A DNA stretch of 64,000 bases from Agromyces rhizosphaerae (GTDB lineage Bacteria; Actinomycetota; Actinomycetes; Actinomycetales; Microbacteriaceae): the NCBI RefSeq assembly GCF_027925245.1, contig NZ_BSDP01000001.1:1550001-1614000 (forward strand), read 5' to 3'. A program made the position numbers and the translations under genes. Shown here piece by piece: positions 9,177 to 18,077 of this stretch (position 1 is its first letter; every line of letters starts with the position of its first letter). The notes beneath the pieces were generated by a model. The model was not told the DNA's origin and did not search any database. It saw only the letters and a list, made by a program, of their open reading frames with translations.

Positions 9177-10313
9177 TCAGTCGACGAGCCAGTTGGCCGC
9201 GAACTGGTCCTGGTAGTCGGGGATCGCGACGTAGCCGACCACCGGGTCCTCGGGGACGTTGCTCGCGTCGGTGACCCGCGTGAGCGACGACGCCGACGTC
9301 CCGGCGTCCGGCCACTCGTAGTCCTGCCCGCCCATCTCGCGGAGCAGCTGGTCGAGCACGGTCCACATCATGAGGTTCAGGTCGACCGACAGGGTCGCGT
9401 CCTGGTCGCCCGCCGAGATCTGCTCGTAGTTCGGCGGCGGGGTCCACATGCCGATGCCCTGGATCTCGATGCCCGCGAGGTCGAGCTTCGCCGGGAGGCC
9501 GAGCTGCACCTCGTCGACCGCCGAGATGAAGTACTCGGTCTGCGGGTTCGCCTGCAGGTCGCTCACGACCCGGTCGGCGGCCGTCGATCCGAGTTCCGCG
9601 ATCGGGATGTCCACCGTGCGGAGGGTGCACTCGCTGCAGAGCTCGGCGATCTTCGACTCGGCGCCCTCGAGCTCGTACGGCGAGAACGGGAACTCCGGGA
9701 TGTTGTAGAACACGAACTCGGTGGCACCGCCCGAGCGTGCGATCGCGGCGGCGCCGAGGGCCTCGCCGTTCGCGCGCATCCAGTCGGGCCCGTTGAACGC
9801 CTCGGGCAGGCCGTACTCGACCGTGTTCATGACCGAGCCGCTGACCAGCGGGATGCCCAGCTCGTCGAGCTGCTCGATCTGCGACTCGAAGAAGACCGGG
9901 TCGAGGGTGATGTTGATGACGCCGTCGGGCGCGATCTCGACGACCGAGTTCATCGCCGAGTTGACCGACTGCGCGTCGCGACCGACCTCGACGCGCTCGA
10001 GCTCGAGGCCGAGCAGCTCGGCCGGCGCCTGCAGGTTGCCCCACATCACGGCGCTGACCGGGGTGCCCACGTCGAGGTAGACCACGTGGGTGCCCTCCGC
10101 CACGGGGGCCTCGAGGGGCTCGTCGATGAGCAGGGTCTTGTCGCCCTCGCCGTTCCACGGCACGAGGAACTCCTCGGCCGCGGCGACAGCGCTCTCGTCG
10201 GTGGTCTCGTCGCCGTCGGTGGTGGTGCCGCCGTCGCTCGAGCACGACGTGAGCAGGAGCGCGCCTGCGGCCAGGAGCGCGGCCGGTGCCGCCCTCTTCG
10301 TTCGTGCGTGCAT
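9177..10313 (-). CDS. substrate-binding lipoprotein of a sugar-type ABC transporter
   Basis: 378 residues. The signal peptide has a basic N-region, hydrophobic core and lipobox LTSC, with lipidated Cys24, followed by an acidic/Thr linker. The body looks like the periplasmic-binding-protein-like type 1 fold used by ribose, galactose and xylose binding proteins, e.g. the alternating beta-alpha pattern around VINITLDPVFFESQIEQLDELGIPLVSG. Sequence around the binding site does not identify the ligand. AGGAAG lies 8 bp before the ATG. Encoded immediately after the aldehyde dehydrogenase and before the ATPase and permease, so its ligand is probably related to the dehydrogenase substrate. Confidence 0.92.
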   Translation of the reverse strand: MHARTKRAAPAALLAAGALLLTSCSSDGGTTTDGDETTDESAVAAAEEFLVPWNGEGDKTLLIDEPLEAPVAEGTHVVYLDVGTPVSAVMWGNLQAPAELLGLELERVEVGRDAQSVNSAMNSVVEIAPDGVINITLDPVFFESQIEQLDELGIPLVSGSVMNTVEYGLPEAFNGPDWMRANGEALGAAAIARSGGATEFVFYNIPEFPFSPYELEGAESKIAELCSECTLRTVDIPIAELGSTAADRVVSDLQANPQTEYFISAVDEVQLGLPAKLDLAGIEIQGIGMWTPPPNYEQISAGDQDATLSVDLNLMMWTVLDQLLREMGGQDYEWPDAGTSASSLTRVTDASNVPEDPVVGYVAIPDYQDQFAANWLVD

Positions 10314-10398
10314 CGTTGCACTTCCTTTCTGGTTGGGTTCTCGGTGCGGTGCTGTCGGGATGGTGCGTCGGTCAGGTGGTGCGGGAGCGGTGCGGAGT

Positions 10399-11853
10399 TC
10401 AGAAGGGGTACGTCGCGACCTGCGACTGGACGGTCACCCACTGGGTCTCGGTGAACGCGTCGATGTTGGCCTCGTGCCCGCCGAAGCGGCTGCCGGTGCC
10501 CGACAGGCCTGTGCCGCCGAACGGCGCCTGCGACTCGTCGTCGACGGTCTGGTCGTTGACGTGCACGATGCCGGTGCGCATGCGGTCGGCGAGCTCGTAC
10601 GCGCGGAACGCGTCGCCGGCGAGGATGCCGAGCGAGAGGCCGTACTCGGTGGCGTTGGCGAGCTCGACGGCCTCGTCGACGGATGCCACCTTGGTGACCG
10701 GTGCGACCGGGCCGAAGATCTCCTTGGCGAACGCGCGGTGCTCCGGGCGCACCTCGCCCAGCACGGTCGGCCGGTAGCAGAGCCCGTCGTACTCGCCGCC
10801 CGCGACGAGGCTCGCGCCGCCGGCGACGGACTCGGTGACGATCGCGTGCACCTTGTCGCGCTGCCCCGCGTCGATGAGCGGTCCGAGCGGGGCGCCCGCC
10901 GAGGGGTCCCCGACGGGGATCGCGCGCGCCTTCTCGGCGAGGCGCTCGACGTACTCGTCGTAGATCGCCTCGTGCACGAGGTGGCGGCCGGTGGTCATGC
11001 AGATCTGGCCCTGGTGCAGGAACGAGCCCCAGGCACCGGCGGATGCGGCCGCGGCCACGTCGACGTCGTCGAGCACGATCAGCGCGCTGTTGCCGCCGAG
11101 CTCGAGGTGGGCCCGCTTCAGCAGCTGCCCCGCGCGCGCGCCGATCACGCGACCCGCCTCCGACGAGCCCGTGAACGAGATGACCGGGATGCGCGGCTCG
11201 TCGACGACCGCGGCCCCGACCTCGGCGCGGCCGGGCAGCACCGAGAACACGTTCGGCGGCAGTCCCGCGGCCTCGAGCAGCGCGGCGAAGAAGAGGCCGC
11301 CGGCCACCGTGGTGCGGGGGTCGGGCTTGTGCACGACCGCGTTGCCGAGCGCGAGCGCGGGGGCGATCGACCGCGCGGAGAGGATCGCGGGGAAGTTGAA
11401 CGGCGAGATCACGCCGACCACGCCGACCGGCCGGCGACGCGCGAGACTGAGTCGGGGGCGGCTGCTCTGCAGCAGCTGCCCGTAGGGCATCATCGCCGTC
11501 GCCGCCGCAAGGTGGAACTCGCCGGCGACGAGGCCGGCCTCGAACGCGGCCTTGCCCTCGCCGGAGCCCGCCTCGCGCACGAGCCAGTGCCCGAGCACGT
11601 CGGAGTGCTCCTCGATCAGGGCGGCCGCCCGGCGCATGACGGCCGCGCGTTCCTCGGCCGGCCGCGCGGCCCACTCGACCTGCGCGTCGACGGCGAGCGT
11701 GGTCGCCTGGTCGACGTCGTCGGGCGTCGCCGTCGCGTAGGTGGCGATCCGCTCGCCCGTCGCCGGGTTCACGACATCGGCCGTCGCGGCGGTCGTCGCC
11801 CACCCGCCGATCCAGGTGCGGCCATCCCACGTCGACTGCTCGAAGAACGTCAT
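10399..11853 (-). CDS. aldehyde dehydrogenase, benzaldehyde/vanillin dehydrogenase-like
   Basis: 484 residues, NAD(P)-dependent oxidation of an aldehyde to an acid. Visible motifs are the cofactor-binding region VISPFNFPAILS and KPDPRTTVAGG, the turn FTGSSEAG, the general-base Glu in HLELGGNSAL, the catalytic Cys285 in HQGQICMTTGR and the C-terminal EIFGPVAPV and FGGTGLSGTGSR. The KPDPRT motif is typical of the aromatic-aldehyde branch (XylC, vanillin dehydrogenase). GGGAGG lies 8 bp before ATG 11853. First gene of the minus-strand operon with the ABC genes and divergent from the AraC-type regulator, so it is probably induced by its own substrate or precursor. Confidence 0.92.
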   Translation of the reverse strand: MTFFEQSTWDGRTWIGGWATTAATADVVNPATGERIATYATATPDDVDQATTLAVDAQVEWAARPAEERAAVMRRAAALIEEHSDVLGHWLVREAGSGEGKAAFEAGLVAGEFHLAAATAMMPYGQLLQSSRPRLSLARRRPVGVVGVISPFNFPAILSARSIAPALALGNAVVHKPDPRTTVAGGLFFAALLEAAGLPPNVFSVLPGRAEVGAAVVDEPRIPVISFTGSSEAGRVIGARAGQLLKRAHLELGGNSALIVLDDVDVAAAASAGAWGSFLHQGQICMTTGRHLVHEAIYDEYVERLAEKARAIPVGDPSAGAPLGPLIDAGQRDKVHAIVTESVAGGASLVAGGEYDGLCYRPTVLGEVRPEHRAFAKEIFGPVAPVTKVASVDEAVELANATEYGLSLGILAGDAFRAYELADRMRTGIVHVNDQTVDDESQAPFGGTGLSGTGSRFGGHEANIDAFTETQWVTVQSQVATYPF

Positions 11854-12160
11854 CGGTACTTCCTCCCGGACGCCCCAGTGCGTCCCTCGACCGTCCGGCG
11901 TCTCGCATGACCGCCGGTGTTGTCGAGGGACGCTACCGGCGGTTCCGCCAGCTCCGACTGACGATTCGTGCACGGCCGCGCATCCCGTCTCCGGAGGTGA
12001 CGATTCGTGCACGATCCGCGTGCTCATGCCGTTTTCGGGGCATCGCGCCTTGACGTCGAGGCGGCCGCGGGCGTACGTTTCCGGCGACGCGAGGTGGCGT
12101 CGGCATCCACAGCAGGAGCGGCCGCACCGCCTCGGCACGACAGGCGAGGAGGCGCGCGGG
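11854..12160. promoter_or_regulatory. divergent regulatory region between aldehyde dehydrogenase operon and AraC-type regulator
   Basis: 307 bp without a gene. It must hold promoters in both directions, and it contains two exact copies of a 16-bp word (listed separately). No further convincing -35/-10 pair can be assigned by eye. Confidence 0.7.
11959..12013 (+). repeat. two direct repeats, probable AraC-type operator
   Basis: TGACGATTCGTGCACG occurs at 11959-11974 and again, identical, at 11998-12013, 39 bp apart start to start. AraC/XylS regulators typically bind direct repeats next to the promoter they activate, so this is a likely operator for the adjacent regulator. Binding is inferred, repeat identity is seen. 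Confidence 0.65.
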
Positions 12161-13108
12161 TTGGACGTGCAGGAGGTGCAGACCGCCGACGAGTGGGAGG
12201 ACATCGTCTCCCGCTGCTTCGTCCCGCTGTCGTGCCTGTCGTTCGAGGAGTGCTTCTACGGACGCATGGAGCACCTCCGCATCGACGACCGGCTGACGGT
12301 CTCCTCGGTGGAGAGCGCGGGGCACAGCGCGGAGCGCACCGCGCGCACCGCGCGGCACGCCGACGGCGACGACCTCCACCTCTCGCTGCAGCTGGGCTCG
12401 ACCGGACTGGTCGCCCAGAACGAGCGCAGCGTGCGCGTCGGCCCCGGCTCGGTCACGAGCTACGCGACCGACCAGGCGTACTACCTCGACTACTCGCCGC
12501 CGAGCCAGCGGCAGCTCATCATCCAGGTGTCGCGCAGCTCGCTCGGCATCCCCAACCGGCTCATCGACGAATCCTGCCGCCGGCTGCTGGTGCCCTCCAA
12601 CGCCTCCACCCGCACGCTCTTCGCCCACGCGTCGGCGCTGCGATCCGCCGTGCCGCTCGCCACCCCGTCGGGCGTCGACGAGCTGGCCGAGGCGACCCGC
12701 GACCTCGCGGCGACCATGATCCGCTCGTCGTTCACGGCGAGCGAGGTGCTGCCGCAGACGCCGGCGGCGCTGCTCGCGACGATCGAGGAGCACCTGCGTC
12801 ACCACGCCGCAGACCCCGAGCTGTCGCTGGACTCGGTCGCGCACCGGCACTACATCTCGCGCCGCAAGCTCTACCTGCTGTTCGAGCGCAACGACACGAC
12901 CCCTGCGGACTTCCTGCGCCGCACGCGACTGCGCATCGGCGAGCGGATGCTGCGCGACGAGGACGACCCGGTGGCCGACGTCGCCGTGCGCGCCGGCTTC
13001 AGCGACCCGACCACGTTCGCCCGCGCGTTCCGCCGCGAGTACGGCGCGACGCCGCGCGAGTACCGCGACCTGCACGCGCCACGGATCCCCGCGCACTCCG
13101 CCGCCTGA
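12161..13108 (+). CDS. AraC/XylS-family transcriptional regulator
   Basis: 315 residues. Start TTG 12161 follows AGGAGG with an 8-bp spacer; GTG 12167 is the alternative. The N-terminal ~180 residues match the AraC-binding-like domain of FeaR/XylS-type regulators of aromatic catabolism (region from LSFEECFYGRM to RQLIIQVSRSSLG). The C-terminal ~100 residues have the two helix-turn-helix units, with ISRRKLYLLFERNDTTPADF and VADVAVRAGFSDPTTFARAF, and the terminal YGATPREYR. Divergently placed from the aldehyde dehydrogenase/ABC operon, it is most likely its activator. Confidence 0.92.
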   Translation: MDVQEVQTADEWEDIVSRCFVPLSCLSFEECFYGRMEHLRIDDRLTVSSVESAGHSAERTARTARHADGDDLHLSLQLGSTGLVAQNERSVRVGPGSVTSYATDQAYYLDYSPPSQRQLIIQVSRSSLGIPNRLIDESCRRLLVPSNASTRTLFAHASALRSAVPLATPSGVDELAEATRDLAATMIRSSFTASEVLPQTPAALLATIEEHLRHHAADPELSLDSVAHRHYISRRKLYLLFERNDTTPADFLRRTRLRIGERMLRDEDDPVADVAVRAGFSDPTTFARAFRREYGATPREYRDLHAPRIPAHSAA

Positions 13109-13124
13109 CCCGGCCCGGGAACGA

Positions 13125-13156
13125 CGAAGGCCCGGAGCATCCGCCCCGGGCCTTCG
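13125..13156. terminator. bidirectional terminator hairpin
   Basis: An 11-bp perfect inverted repeat (13125-13135 and 13146-13156) with a 10-nt loop between the convergent AraC-type gene and tRNA-Leu. Confidence 0.75.
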
Positions 13157-13162
13157 ACTGTC

Positions 13163-13249
13163 TGGTGCGCAAGGGGGGAGTTGAACCCCCACGCCCTCTC
13201 GGGCACACGGACCTGAACCGTGCGCGTCTGCCTATTCCGCCACTTGCGC
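13163..13249 (-). tRNA. tRNA-Leu (anticodon CAG)
   Basis: Read on the minus strand the 87-nt gene starts GCGCAAGTGGCGGAATAGGC, has the anticodon loop TTCAGGT between CACGG and CCGTG, a long class II variable arm (stem around CCCGAGAGGG), the T arm GGGGGTTCAACTCCCCC and acceptor pairing GCGCAAG/CTTGCGC. The discriminator A and CCA are encoded (13163-13166). Confidence 0.97.
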
Positions 13250-13464
13250 TCACCACCGGCACGCGCACATGGCGCGCCAGCCAACAGAGACTAACACTTC
13301 GGCGGCGCACATGCCATTCGGGGCCCGAGCGGATGCGACGGGCGACCGCTCGCGCCGAGGCGATCCCGACGGACTGAAACGATGCGCATGCGGCATCCGC
13401 CCTCTAGCATCAAGAGACGGGAACGACGCCGTTCGCACCCCACCTTCCACCGAGAGGACCCGTA

Positions 13465-14238
13465 GTGGCGACGACGGACGACTCCACCGCGCAGCCCGAC
13501 CTGACCGGCATCCGCGGCTGGCTCTTCGACCTGGACGGCGTGCTCACGCCGACCGCCGAGGTCCACATGCACGCGTGGGCGCGGCTGTTCGACCCGTTCC
13601 TGCGCGCCCACGGCGTGAAGCCGTACGAGACCGGCGACTACTTCGCGTACATCGACGGCAAGCCTCGGTACGACGGGGTGCGGAGCCTGCTCGCCAGCCG
13701 CGGCATCACCCTGCCCGAGGGGACGCCCGACGACCCGCCGACCGCCGAGACGGTGTGCGGGCTCGGCAACCGCAAGAACGACGCGTTCAACGAGTCCCTC
13801 GCGGAGGACGGCGTGACCGCGTACCCGGCGAGCGTCGCGTTCCTCGACGCGCTCGCGGCGACCGACGCCGAGGTCGCGGTCGTGTCCAGCTCGAAGAACG
13901 CGCCCGCGGTCCTCGCGACCGCGGGGCTCGCCGACCGCTTCGAGGTCGTGGTGCACGGCGGCGTCGCCGCCGAGCACGGCATCCCCGGCAAGCCCGCCCC
14001 CGACACGTACGAGTACGGTGCGGAGCTGCTCGGCCTCCCCACGACGGCGTGCGTCGTCGTGGAGGACGCGGAGTCCGGCGTGCAGGCGGGCGCGGCCGGC
14101 GACTTCGGGCTCGTGGTGGGCGTCGACCGCGGCGCCGGCCACGAGAACCTGCTCCGGCTCGGCGCCGACCTGGTCGTGTTCGAGCTCGACGAGCTCATCC
14201 CCCTGCTCCCCCAGCACCACCGAAAGGCCGGATCATGA
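13465..14238 (+). CDS. HAD-family hydrolase, beta-phosphoglucomutase-like
   Basis: 257 residues from GTG 13465 (GAGAGG upstream; a TAGCAT -10-like hexamer lies about 60 bp before the start). HAD motif I is intact (LFDLDGVLTPTAEVHMHAW, nucleophile and acid/base Asp), motif II is VVSSSKNAP, motif III the Lys in GIPGKPAPDTYEY and motif IV VVEDAESGVQAG. Enzymes of this group isomerise beta-glucose-1-phosphate to glucose-6-phosphate or dephosphorylate sugar phosphates. Its ATGA overlap with a GH65 phosphorylase gene strongly suggests it handles the sugar-1-phosphate released by that enzyme. Confidence 0.92.
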   Translation: MATTDDSTAQPDLTGIRGWLFDLDGVLTPTAEVHMHAWARLFDPFLRAHGVKPYETGDYFAYIDGKPRYDGVRSLLASRGITLPEGTPDDPPTAETVCGLGNRKNDAFNESLAEDGVTAYPASVAFLDALAATDAEVAVVSSSKNAPAVLATAGLADRFEVVVHGGVAAEHGIPGKPAPDTYEYGAELLGLPTTACVVVEDAESGVQAGAAGDFGLVVGVDRGAGHENLLRLGADLVVFELDELIPLLPQHHRKAGS

Positions 14239-16745
14239 GGTTCGCCGACCACGACCCGCTGAACCGCAACCGGTTCCCCATCGACGACTGGGCGCTCGTC
14301 GAGACCGAGTTCTCCGCAGACGACATCGGCAAGACCGAGACCATGTTCGCGGTCGGCAACGGCTACCTCGGGCTCCGCGGCAACGTCGACGAGGGCCGCG
14401 ACGGGCACGTGCACGGCACGTTCATCAACGGGTTCCACGAGACCTGGCCGATCCGGCACGCCGAGGAGGCGTTCGGCTTCGCCCGCGTGGGCCAGACCAT
14501 CGTCAATGCGCCCGACGCCAAGACCATCCGGCTCTACGTCGACGACGAGCCGCTCGTGCTCACGAACGCCGAGCTGATGAGCTACGAGCGCCGACTCGAC
14601 TTCCGCACCGGCATCCTCTCCCGCTCGCTCGAGTGGCGCACCCCCTCGGGCAAGCGCGTCCAGATCAGCTCGCGCCGCATGGTGTCCTTCACCGACCGCC
14701 ACCTCGGTGCGATCGAGTACGAGGTCGAGCTGCTCGACGCCGACGCCGCGGTGACCATCTCAAGCCAGATGCTGAACCGCCAGGACGGCCGCGACGAGTA
14801 CCGCTCGGGCGTGCAGGGCGCGATCGAGCCGTTCGACCCGCGCAAGGCGGAGCAGTTCACCGAGCGGGTGCTGCAGCCGCGGCTGAAGCGCGAGCGCGAC
14901 GGCCGGTACCTGCTCGGCTACCGCTGCACCAACTCGGGGATGACCGTGGTCGCGGGCACGGAGCACCGCATCGAGACCGAGAACCCGTTCGACGAGACGA
15001 CCACGATCGAGGACGACCTCGCCAAGCACGTGTACCGGATGCGCGCCGAGCAGGGGAAGCCCATCCGCATCACGAAGCTCTTCAGCTATCACACGGCGGC
15101 CTCGGTGCCGGTGCGCGAGCTCGCCGACCGCTGCGACCGCACGCTCGACCGCGCCGGCGAGGTCGGCGTCGAGGAGCTCATGGTCGACCAGCGCGAGTGG
15201 CTCGACGACTACTGGGCCAGCACGGACGTCGAGATCCCTGGGCATCCGACCCTGCAGCAGGCGACCCGCTGGAACCTGTTCCAGCTCGCCCAGGCGACCG
15301 CGCGCACCGACGGCGGCGGCGTCGCGGCGAAGGGCGTCTCGGGCTCGGGCTACGGCGGTCACTACTTCTGGGACTCCGAGGTCTACGTGATGCCGTTCCT
15401 CTCCTATACGGCGCCGAACACCGCGCGCAACGTGCTGCGATTCCGACAGCGGATGCTGGAGCCGGCGCGCGCCCGGGCGAGCGAGCTCAACCAGCGCGGC
15501 GCCCTGTTCCCGTGGCGGACCATCAACGGCCTCGAGTCGAGCGCCTACTACGCGGCGGGCACCGCGCAGTACCACATCGACGCCGACATCTCCCACGCGC
15601 TCGTGCAGTACGTGGCCGCGACCGGCGACGAGGACTTCGTGGCGCGCGGCGCGATCGACGTCCTGGTCGAGACCGCCCGCATGTGGGAGGACCTCGGCTT
15701 CTGGCGCTCGAACTCGATCGAGGTGTTCCACATCCACGGCGTGACGGGTCCCGACGAGTACACGACCGTCGTGAACGACAACCTGTACACGAACGTCATG
15801 GCGAAGGGGAACCTGAAGGCCGCGGCGTTCGCGGTCGACGAGCTGCGCCGACGCGCGCCCGCGGCCTACGCGCGCGCCGTCGACCGCCTCGACCTGCACC
15901 CCGACGAGGCCGACGAGTGGCGCCGCGCGGCCGAGCACATGTTCATCCCGTTCGACGAGCAGCTGGGCGTGCACCCGCAGGACTCGGCGTTCCTCGAGAA
16001 GGAGCTCTGGGACCTCGAGTCGACGCCGGCCAGCCGCCGGCCGCTGCTGCTGCACTACCACCCGCTCGTGATCTACCGCTTCCAGGTGCTGAAGCAGGCC
16101 GACGTCGTGCTCGCGCTGCTGCTGCAGGGCGACCAGTTCACGACCGAGGAGAAGCAGGCGAACTTCGAGTACTACGACCCGCTGACCACGGGCGACTCGA
16201 CGCTCTCGGCGGTCGTGCAGTCGATCATCGCGGCCGAGGTCGGCTACCACGAGCTGGCCATGCGGTACTTCCGCGCGGCCCTGTTCGTCGACCTCGCCGA
16301 CCTCCACCACAACGCGGCCGACGGCGTGCACGTGGCATCGACGGGCGGGGTCTGGAGCGCGCTGGTCTACGGGTTCGGCGGGTTCCGCGACCACAACGGC
16401 GTCTTCACGTTCGACCCCCGCCTGCCCGACGACTGGGACCGGCTGGTCTTCCGCCTGACGATCCGCGAGACGCGCGTGCGCGTCGAGCTCGAGGCGTCCT
16501 CGATGACGTTCACGGTCGAGTCCGGCGCGGAGGCCCAGTTCACCGTGCGCGGTGAGGAGGTCATCGTGCGCGACGGCGAGCCGGTGACGGTCGTGCTGCA
16601 CGGCCAGGGGCCCCGTCACTACGGCACTCCGAACATGCGCGACGTCGAGGGCACGCGCCGCGCGGACGGCACGCTGCTCACCGCCTCGATGCCCACGCTC
16701 GCCGTCGACGTCGACGAGTCCGAGTCCACAGCGGGCTTCGACTGA
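14235..16745 (+). CDS. glycoside hydrolase family 65 disaccharide phosphorylase (trehalose/maltose/kojibiose type)
   Basis: 836 residues, starting at ATG 14235 inside the stop of the HAD gene. The N-terminal beta-sandwich (to about 300) is followed by the (alpha/alpha)6 barrel; the general acid is Glu508 in VTGPDEYTTVVNDN, and the phosphate-binding region appears near GDSTLSAVVQSIIAAEVGY and GVHVASTGGVWSALVYGFGG. GH65 enzymes split an alpha-linked glucose disaccharide with phosphate to glucose plus beta-glucose-1-phosphate. Exact linkage specificity cannot be read off. With the preceding HAD gene it forms a complete route from disaccharide to glucose-6-phosphate. Confidence 0.95.
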   Translation: MRFADHDPLNRNRFPIDDWALVETEFSADDIGKTETMFAVGNGYLGLRGNVDEGRDGHVHGTFINGFHETWPIRHAEEAFGFARVGQTIVNAPDAKTIRLYVDDEPLVLTNAELMSYERRLDFRTGILSRSLEWRTPSGKRVQISSRRMVSFTDRHLGAIEYEVELLDADAAVTISSQMLNRQDGRDEYRSGVQGAIEPFDPRKAEQFTERVLQPRLKRERDGRYLLGYRCTNSGMTVVAGTEHRIETENPFDETTTIEDDLAKHVYRMRAEQGKPIRITKLFSYHTAASVPVRELADRCDRTLDRAGEVGVEELMVDQREWLDDYWASTDVEIPGHPTLQQATRWNLFQLAQATARTDGGGVAAKGVSGSGYGGHYFWDSEVYVMPFLSYTAPNTARNVLRFRQRMLEPARARASELNQRGALFPWRTINGLESSAYYAAGTAQYHIDADISHALVQYVAATGDEDFVARGAIDVLVETARMWEDLGFWRSNSIEVFHIHGVTGPDEYTTVVNDNLYTNVMAKGNLKAAAFAVDELRRRAPAAYARAVDRLDLHPDEADEWRRAAEHMFIPFDEQLGVHPQDSAFLEKELWDLESTPASRRPLLLHYHPLVIYRFQVLKQADVVLALLLQGDQFTTEEKQANFEYYDPLTTGDSTLSAVVQSIIAAEVGYHELAMRYFRAALFVDLADLHHNAADGVHVASTGGVWSALVYGFGGFRDHNGVFTFDPRLPDDWDRLVFRLTIRETRVRVELEASSMTFTVESGAEAQFTVRGEEVIVRDGEPVTVVLHGQGPRHYGTPNMRDVEGTRRADGTLLTASMPTLAVDVDESESTAGFD

Positions 16746-16808
16746 CGAACGGCGCCCGGAGGCGCTGCAGCTAACATGCACTGAGGAACCAAGCGGATCG
16801 GGAGACCT

Positions 16809-17546
16809 GTGGGCCTACTGGACAACTTCGAGAAGGGTCTCGAACGCGCCGTCAACGGCGCGTTCGCGAAGACCTTCCGCTCGGGGCTGCAGCCGGTCGA
16901 GATCACCGCCGCGCTGAAGCGCGAGCTCGACACCAAGGCGGCGGTCGTCTCCCGCGACCGCGTGCTCGTGCCGAACACCTTCCGGGTGCGGATGTCGGGC
17001 GCCGACCTGCAGCGCATGCAGAGCCTGGGCCCCGCCCTCGTGGACGAGCTGACCGATGTCGTGCAGCAGCACGCGGCGAGCCAGGGATTCCAGTTCGCGG
17101 GCGGCATCCAGATCTCGCTCGAGGCCGACCAGGGCCTGTCCGAGGGCATGGTGCAGGTCGACTCCAGCAACGTGAAGGGCGAGATCGCCTGGACCCCGGT
17201 GCTCGACATCGGCGGCCGGCGTCACCCGATCATGAAGGGACGCACCGTGATCGGCCGCGGCAGCGAGGCGGACATCACGATCGACGACTCGGGCGCCAGT
17301 CGCAAGCACGTCGAGGTGCAGTGGGACGGACGCCGGGCGCGGGTGCGCGACCTCGGGTCGACCAACGGCACCCAGCTGAACGGCGACGCCGTGCGCGAGG
17401 CGATCCTCGAGCCCGACTCGGTGATCACCGTCGGCCGTTCCCGCATCGTGTTCCGGGTGCTCGCCCAGGCCGCGCCCTCGGCCGGCGGCGGTGCCCCTCA
17501 GACCAAGCGCCACGACATGAACGGGTTCTGGGGGCCCGCTGAATGA
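16809..17546 (+). CDS. fhaA: FHA domain protein FhaA with N-terminal DUF3662
   Basis: 245 residues from GTG 16809; GGGAG lies 6 bp upstream and a TAACAT -10-like hexamer about 35 bp upstream. The N-terminal ~115 residues are DUF3662 (GLLDNFEKGLERAVNGAF, RVLVPNTFRVRMS); the C-terminal FHA domain has GRGSEADITIDD, SRKHVEVQWDG and LGSTNGTQLNG, the phosphothreonine-binding residues Arg, Ser and Asn. In mycobacteria FhaA links PknB-phosphorylated proteins such as the MviN pseudokinase to cell-wall growth. First gene of the seven-gene division/elongation operon; the central linker is much shorter than in M. tuberculosis. Confidence 0.94.
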   Translation: MGLLDNFEKGLERAVNGAFAKTFRSGLQPVEITAALKRELDTKAAVVSRDRVLVPNTFRVRMSGADLQRMQSLGPALVDELTDVVQQHAASQGFQFAGGIQISLEADQGLSEGMVQVDSSNVKGEIAWTPVLDIGGRRHPIMKGRTVIGRGSEADITIDDSGASRKHVEVQWDGRRARVRDLGSTNGTQLNGDAVREAILEPDSVITVGRSRIVFRVLAQAAPSAGGGAPQTKRHDMNGFWGPAE

Positions 17547-18073
17547 GCGAACTCACCCTCCTGGTCCTGCAGCTGTCGTTCCTCGCGCTGATGTGGATCT
17601 TCGTCTTCTCGATCGTGTGGGCGCTGCGCAGCGATCTCTTCGGCCAGCGCGTGCGCAAGCTCCAGACGGCGGATGCCTCCGGGTCCAACGCTCCCCCGAC
17701 GCCGCCGCGCGGCACCGACGCGCCCCGCGCCGCGGCCGCATCCGCCGCCGCGGCCGCATCCGGCGACATCGCGACCACCGACAATGCGTCGAAGCTCGTC
17801 ATCACGTCGGGCGCGAAGGCCGGCAGCGAGTTCCCGCTCGGTCGCGACGAGATCACGATCGGCCGTTCGAGCGACTCGTCGATCATCATCCGCGACGACT
17901 ACACCTCCAACCACCACGCCCGGCTCATGCTCTGGAGCAACCAGTGGATGATCCAGGACCTCGACTCCACGAATGGGACGTTCCTGAACGGCTCCCGCGT
18001 GACCGTGCCCGCTGCGGTGCCGCTCGGAACGACCGTCAAGGTCGGCGCGACCACGTTCGAGCTGCGACGGTAA
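17543..18073 (+). CDS. fhaB: FHA domain protein FhaB, membrane anchored
   Basis: 176 residues, ATG overlapping the fhaA stop by 4 bp. One N-terminal membrane helix (LTLLVLQLSFLALMWIFVF onward, residues 3-30), an Ala/Pro linker, then a C-terminal FHA domain (about 85-176) with IGRSSDSSIIIRDDYTSNHH and LDSTNGTFLNGSRV. Phosphothreonine-dependent adaptor (FipA/FhaB type) acting at the septum with Ser/Thr kinases PknA and PknB and FtsZ/FtsQ in mycobacteria. Confidence 0.94.
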   Translation: MSELTLLVLQLSFLALMWIFVFSIVWALRSDLFGQRVRKLQTADASGSNAPPTPPRGTDAPRAAAASAAAAASGDIATTDNASKLVITSGAKAGSEFPLGRDEITIGRSSDSSIIIRDDYTSNHHARLMLWSNQWMIQDLDSTNGTFLNGSRVTVPAAVPLGTTVKVGATTFELRR

Positions 18074-18077
18074 CCGC

